A DNA stretch of 41,445 bases from a virus. The position numbers and the translations under genes were made by a program. This document shows positions 37,675 through 41,445 of this stretch, in pieces. The notes beneath the pieces were generated by a model, which did no database searches, was not told where the DNA came from, and saw only the letters and a program-made list of their open reading frames with translations. Where the stretch lies: the IMG/VR virus record IMGVR_UViG_3300020021_000024, positions 1-41,445 of that record; one strand, written 5' to 3'. Each line of letters starts with the position of its first letter. Position 1 is the stretch's first letter.

Positions 37675-40146
37675 ATGAAAAAACTTTTTTTATTTTTATT
37701 ATTTTTGTTTCTAACCACACCTATTTTTGCCCAAGGTTTTGCCAACGGTAACGGTTATGATAATGGGTTGGGTCATCCGGGCGGATCATCTTCATCTTCT
37801 TCGGGCGGTACTTCTGGTTCTGTCCAATACAATAATGGCGGAAATTTCGCTGGCGGGAGTATGTTTTTAACCGACGGCAATAATTTCTCAACTGCTGCAT
37901 GGCTGGATTGTCGAGTTACTCCGGCCTCAAATGGTTCAATATGTGCTGGTACGAATACATTAAGTTCTGGATCGGTTATTGCTGACACGACAGGTTCTAT
38001 AAACACTGGATCTAATTCATTGGTTGTAGCCTCTGCTTCTGGATGGAAAGTAGGCATGGGTATTTCTGTGGCACAAGCTGGTAATTCAGGTGGTACTTTA
38101 GAATTGATAACATATATTACCGCGATCAGTGGCACTACCTTTACTTTAAATAACGTCTCTGCTAATTCTGGAAATCTAAGTGGAGTTAATATTTTCCACG
38201 ACGATACTAGAGCTTTAATTGCTGCTGTTAATTCCGGTATTAATGTTCATATTAGTTTAGGTAATTATAACGTCACTAGTGAGATTAAACATTTAACTAC
38301 ATCCCATGCTGCTATGATTTGGGGTGATGGTTCTGTAAATAACCAAACTTTATCTAATCCTTTACCAACTGTTGTTGGAGGTACGGTTATATGGAATAGA
38401 GGGTCGACAAATAATATAATTAATCTTACCGTGTCTTATGATGATGCGGCATATTTTACAATTGTGCAAGATTCTTCAGTTACACCTTCTGCGGGATATG
38501 CTTTTTTAATAAGTGATGATAGTACAGGAATCCATTTAAGAAAACCTACAATCCATGATGTAAGTTTTTTTGGGGTTTACAACGGATTTTCTTTATCTGG
38601 AACAGTAGTCCAACCTTGGATATATAATATATTTGGAAATGTAATTAATATTGCAACACTTATAAATATGGCCAATGGGTATGGAGTTAACTTTACTAAT
38701 GTAAATTTAAATCCTACTTCATTTGGGAATGGCACAGGTTTAAAAATTATATCTGCTGACGAAAGTGAATATAATAACATTACGTATACTGGATTTGATA
38801 ATGATGTACTTATTAATGATACTGGCGGAGCCGGTGGTTCGATTACATCTCAACGTTTTTTAGGTGGTTCTTTTGAAAATGGCAATGGTGTTGATCCTCT
38901 TGTATCCATATCTCCATCAACCACCACAGCCGTTTCAGGAATAAAATTTGTAGGAGTTGAATTTGGCGTTAATAACGGTGCTGCTGGATTATTATTGGAT
39001 ACTAATGCCACTCTAGTAAGTATCGTAGGATGCCATTTTCAAACGATGTTGCAAGGTATAGACAATGAATCTACCATAGGATTTAATACTATTAATGATA
39101 ATACGTTTAAGACATTAACTACCGCCGTATCTTTTGGAATAGGAACGCCATCTAGGGCACCTGGACTTCAAATGACAGGAAACATTGGAGATTCAAGTGT
39201 ACAATTCTCTAATCAGCTTAATCTTACATCTTATTCAGGTAATCCTAATATTTTTAGGATTAAAACAAACACTACTGATTCATCAACCAGTGGATCTTTT
39301 ATAATTATAAGTCAAGATGGTAATACAATTACACCTATAGGGACTAGATTAGGTGGCATACAATGGCAGGGAAGTATAGGGATTGGGACTTTCAATGTTG
39401 GCTCAAGCATAGAATCATTTACGGATGCTGCTTGGGGCGCATCAAGTGCACCTACTAATTTACGTTTTACCACATCTCCTTCAGGATCTTTAGCTCGTGT
39501 TGAAAGGGTTAGAATTGATTCAAGTGGTAATATTGGTATAGGGACTACGACCCCCGCACAAAGACTAGAAGTCAACGGCACACTTAATCCATTTGTAGTC
39601 ACTTCCACAGGTAATGTCGGAGTTAATTTATTAACTCCTGGTATGGCGCTAGATGTTCAGGGTACTGTCAGATCTTCAAGTACATTCATAGCCACTGGCA
39701 TAGCAAGTGATGCAGGGACAACGGATGCTACAGTTTGCAATGACACAACCAATCACAAATTTTCTTCAGGATCTGGAACATTGGGTATTTGTTTAGGAAC
39801 GTCTACAATGATCGCTAAACAGAATATCATCCCAATAGGTGAGGGGTTGCCTCAGCTAATGGCCCTTAAGCCTGTCAGTTTCAACTATAAGCCAGGTTGG
39901 GGTTATGACCCTAAGAAGCCTTACTACGGCTTTATCGCGGAACAGGTCGAACCTGTACTTCCTCGTCTTGTAGGTAAAGATGCTAAAGGAACGGTCAAGA
40001 ACGCTGATTATGTTGGCATGATACCTGTCATGGTAAAGGCCATTCAACAACAAGAACAGGAACATCAAAAACAAAATATAGTTAATATTTCTATTCTAAC
40101 TTTATTAGCTATGTTAACTGGTTTTGCGTTTCGTAAATTAAAATAA
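37675..40146 (+). CDS. Exported beta-helix protein with S74 chaperone domain
   Basis: 823 residues from ATG 37675 (AAGGAAA upstream). It has a Sec signal peptide (MKKLFLFLLFLFLTTPIFAQG), a Ser/Gly-rich linker and a long region of short repeating strands and Asn turns typical of a pectate-lyase-like beta-helix (about 100-500). A Gly/Ser-rich stem (NIGIGTTTPAQRLEVNG, NVGVNLLTPGMALDVQG) and a C-terminal S74 chaperone domain follow: S710-T-M-I-A-K715-QNII, ALKPVSFNY, YYGFIAEQVEPVLP, ADYVGMIPVMVKAIQQQ. The Ser and Lys of the S74 cleavage motif are kept but its Asp and Arg are replaced. A last hydrophobic helix (802-819) with FRKLK ends it. It looks made for the cell envelope. Confidence 0.85.
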   Translation: MKKLFLFLLFLFLTTPIFAQGFANGNGYDNGLGHPGGSSSSSSGGTSGSVQYNNGGNFAGGSMFLTDGNNFSTAAWLDCRVTPASNGSICAGTNTLSSGSVIADTTGSINTGSNSLVVASASGWKVGMGISVAQAGNSGGTLELITYITAISGTTFTLNNVSANSGNLSGVNIFHDDTRALIAAVNSGINVHISLGNYNVTSEIKHLTTSHAAMIWGDGSVNNQTLSNPLPTVVGGTVIWNRGSTNNIINLTVSYDDAAYFTIVQDSSVTPSAGYAFLISDDSTGIHLRKPTIHDVSFFGVYNGFSLSGTVVQPWIYNIFGNVINIATLINMANGYGVNFTNVNLNPTSFGNGTGLKIISADESEYNNITYTGFDNDVLINDTGGAGGSITSQRFLGGSFENGNGVDPLVSISPSTTTAVSGIKFVGVEFGVNNGAAGLLLDTNATLVSIVGCHFQTMLQGIDNESTIGFNTINDNTFKTLTTAVSFGIGTPSRAPGLQMTGNIGDSSVQFSNQLNLTSYSGNPNIFRIKTNTTDSSTSGSFIIISQDGNTITPIGTRLGGIQWQGSIGIGTFNVGSSIESFTDAAWGASSAPTNLRFTTSPSGSLARVERVRIDSSGNIGIGTTTPAQRLEVNGTLNPFVVTSTGNVGVNLLTPGMALDVQGTVRSSSTFIATGIASDAGTTDATVCNDTTNHKFSSGSGTLGICLGTSTMIAKQNIIPIGEGLPQLMALKPVSFNYKPGWGYDPKKPYYGFIAEQVEPVLPRLVGKDAKGTVKNADYVGMIPVMVKAIQQQEQEHQKQNIVNISILTLLAMLTGFAFRKLK

Positions 40147-40161
40147 TTTCCGAAGGACACA

Positions 40162-40485
40162 ATGGAAGATTTTCTTAAACTTGCTGTAAACTACGGTCTT
40201 GGGATGTTCTTCGCTATAGGTATTTCAATAACCTTTTTTCTATACGCGAGAGAAAAAGACAAACAAAGTTATGCCCGTGAATTAGCCTTAATGCACTTTA
40301 TGGAAGAACACTCTTTAAAGACGCAGAAAATGGTAGAGGATAATATTAATCGTCAAATGGAAGTTGCTAAGTTTCAAAAACAAGAGCATGAATCAATTAT
40401 GGCAGGCCTTGCTTTAATAAACACTGCGATAGGCACCTATAATAATAATTTAATTAGTTTCCAAAAACATCAAATAAATAACTAA
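40162..40485 (+). CDS. TM-coiled-coil protein (i-spanin-like)
   Basis: 107 residues with one N-terminal TM helix (about 9-28) and a charged helical rest (YAREKDKQSYARELALMHFMEEHSLKTQKMV...) that reads as a coiled coil. The orientation would place the coil in the periplasm or cytoplasm. In order it precedes a TM protein, a lipoprotein and a hydrolase, so it could be an Rz-type inner spanin or a holin/antiholin. The choice is open. Confidence 0.7.
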   Translation: MEDFLKLAVNYGLGMFFAIGISITFFLYAREKDKQSYARELALMHFMEEHSLKTQKMVEDNINRQMEVAKFQKQEHESIMAGLALINTAIGTYNNNLISFQKHQINN

Positions 40486-40487
40486 TT

Positions 40488-40745
40488 ATGGAACAACACC
40501 ATTACACCTTCTGGCAATGGCTTAATCATCATTGGGCAGTTATTTCTTTAGTCTGGTTTCCCGCTTTCTTAGGGTATCTTAACGCGCTTGTTGCATCTTT
40601 TAAAGTCATGGGGTGGACAAGGTTAGCTGATTTTTTAGGTAGGTTAGAAGATGCTCTGGCAGTCTTTGTTAACACAGTCAGAAGTCAGAAACAGAATGAT
40701 ATACCACCTACGGAGAAACCAAATGAAAAAACTATTGTTACTTAG
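40488..40745 (+). CDS. Small single-TM protein, holin candidate
   Basis: 85 residues with one clear hydrophobic segment (about 16-38, AVISLVWFPAFLGYLNALVASF), an aromatic/His-rich head and an amphipathic stretch (WTRLADFLGRLEDALAVFVNTV), ending in a polar tail. The gene starts two bases after the previous stop and overlaps the following lipoprotein gene by 23 bases in another frame. Position and topology suit a holin or an Rz-like component. Confidence 0.7.
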   Translation: MEQHHYTFWQWLNHHWAVISLVWFPAFLGYLNALVASFKVMGWTRLADFLGRLEDALAVFVNTVRSQKQNDIPPTEKPNEKTIVT

Positions 40746-40971
40746 TTTATTAATCCCCCTAACAGGTTGCGCCCACGCCATCAACCTAGATATCAAAGGC
40801 CATAATCTTGAAACCCCCTACGGCAAAGTTGAAGATGGGGAAATCCATATCCATACGATGTGGGGTAGTAAATCTCAATCAGTTGTGATCCCGACCGCAC
40901 CAAGTACAGAAAGTGCAACATCAACTACGACGTCTATTCCTGTAACCGTGACAGTTACGCCTAGCAAATGA
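40723..40971 (+). CDS. Lipoprotein (outer spanin-like)
   Basis: 82 residues from ATG 40723 (GGAGAAACC upstream). It begins MKKLLLLSLLIPLTGCAHAIN, with lipobox LTGC (Cys16), so it is a lipoprotein. The rest is short and Thr/Ser/Pro-rich at the end. Partial overlap in a different frame with the preceding TM gene recalls nested Rz1 genes, though Rz1 proteins are usually more Pro-rich. It may be the outer spanin needed to fuse the membranes in a Gram-negative host. It overlaps the hydrolase start by four bases. Confidence 0.7.
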   Translation: MKKLLLLSLLIPLTGCAHAINLDIKGHNLETPYGKVEDGEIHIHTMWGSKSQSVVIPTAPSTESATSTTTSIPVTVTVTPSK

Positions 40972-41445
40972 ATCTCACCGAAATCCCTCAAGAGATGATG
41001 CCAATAGCCTGGTTTTGGAATCAACCAGGAAACCCTTTCTCCGATATAACCGATTTTAAAACCAATATTAAAGGCATTGCACCACAATCACATGCAATGC
41101 TGTCTATTAACCAGGGGAAGTTTGTAACTCAAAGAAGCACTATATTTAATGCTTACGTTGAAATACCAATGGAGCATTATATGATTAAAGGCGGCGTTTT
41201 AACTGGTGTAACTTTTACCAATAATAGTCCAGAATTTGCGGCGGCTTTTGCTAAGTCAGTACAGAAGAGATTGACTGCTCGCTGGTATGTCACTCAATAT
41301 GATTTTTTAGGGATATTTGGCCAGGCCGTAGGTTTACCTTGGATACATACACCGGGGCTTCGATATTGTTCGGTGGACGTTCTAAGACATATGGTAAACG
41401 CATGCCCCTATTTACCAAAGCCCGATCAAGTATTAATTAATTTAT
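40968..41445 (+). CDS. Permuted papain-like (YiiX/C92-type) hydrolase, N-terminal part
   Basis: The 5' part of a 196-residue protein that continues at base 130 of the window (40968-41445 joined to 130-242; the phase matches). QSHAMLSIN (His42), YDFLGIFGQ (111-119) and RYCSVDVLR (Cys134) follow the order His...Cys of circularly permuted papain-fold hydrolases such as YaeF/YiiX. These cut amide or thioester bonds. No other soluble endolysin stands in the late cluster, so this is the best endolysin candidate, although it lacks a signal peptide. It overlaps the lipoprotein gene by four bases (ATGA). Confidence 0.65.
   Translation, partial: MNLTEIPQEMMPIAWFWNQPGNPFSDITDFKTNIKGIAPQSHAMLSINQGKFVTQRSTIFNAYVEIPMEHYMIKGGVLTGVTFTNNSPEFAAAFAKSVQKRLTARWYVTQYDFLGIFGQAVGLPWIHTPGLRYCSVDVLRHMVNACPYLPKPDQVLINL
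41317..41445. repeat. Terminal redundancy, right copy
   Basis: Repeats bases 1-129 with one mismatch (G at 41319 against A at 3). See the left copy. Confidence 0.9.

Noticed and set aside
1-41445. tRNA genes
   Set aside because: No cloverleaf with a TTCGA arm and CCA-side stem could be found in the intergenic stretches.

Overview
The window is a complete or nearly complete genome of a tailed phage with a short-tail, T7-like virion plan (podovirus type). The first 129 bases recur at the end (126 identical bases plus one mismatch at base 3). One gene runs cleanly across the join: it starts at 40968, leaves at 41445 and finishes at 242. The contig is therefore circular or circularly permuted, with about 41.3 kb of unique sequence. 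No integrase, excisionase/repressor pair, phage RNA polymerase, tRNA or CRISPR array is visible, so the phage looks virulent and dependent on host RNA polymerase. Good sigma70-type promoters, strong Shine-Dalgarno sites, a lipobox protein and an O-antigen ligase/polymerase-like membrane protein point to a Gram-negative host. The genus cannot be told from the sequence.

Leftward (minus strand) early/replication module, about 17.5 kb down to 2.7 kb. A near-consensus promoter at 17519-17546 starts a chain of small genes, a zinc-ribbon protein and a second promoter of very similar sequence (16424-16451). Next come an Imm5-like alanine-rich protein, an excisionase-type HTH protein, a primase-polymerase/VirE-type helicase, a zinc-ribbon protein, an SNF2-type helicase, an MT-A70 adenine methyltransferase, small membrane and zinc proteins and a membrane-anchored SleB-like cell-wall hydrolase. 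The module ends with a DUF2800 Cas4-like nuclease, a DUF2815 single-strand binding protein, a family A DNA polymerase (Leu at the 762 position), further small proteins and a RuvC-like resolvase. Many genes overlap by ATGA. One gene (11104-11499) lies alone on the plus strand inside this module with its own terminator.

Control region, about 17.5-18.6 kb. About 1 kb carries no convincing gene. It holds several inverted repeats, a possible pseudoknot and an 18-bp tandem array (seven full copies plus a part), and is flanked by divergent promoters. It is the best candidate for the replication origin.

Rightward (plus strand) late module, 18.6 kb to the end and on to 2.76 kb. The order is an unknown conserved protein, small and large terminase, a GNAT acetyltransferase, a Gly/Ala-rich protein, portal, a Bbp19-like protein, scaffold, a promoter with a structured 170-nt leader, major capsid protein and a decoration-like protein. 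Tail adaptor and nozzle, three internal/ejection proteins and a tail fibre with T7-type N-terminus and glycine-rich tip follow. Then come small proteins, a large exported beta-helix protein with an S74 chaperone domain, and a lysis-like cluster (TM-coiled-coil protein, TM protein, lipoprotein, permuted papain-like hydrolase, small membrane proteins). The module ends with a secreted protein and the O-antigen ligase-like protein.

The points most worth following up are the structured leader before the capsid gene, the control-region repeats, and the exported S74 protein with a C-terminal membrane segment. Others are the O-antigen ligase-like gene starting directly behind a terminator hairpin, the Imm5-like alanine tract, and a 12-base motif at the same distance from stop codon and hairpin at two distant terminators.
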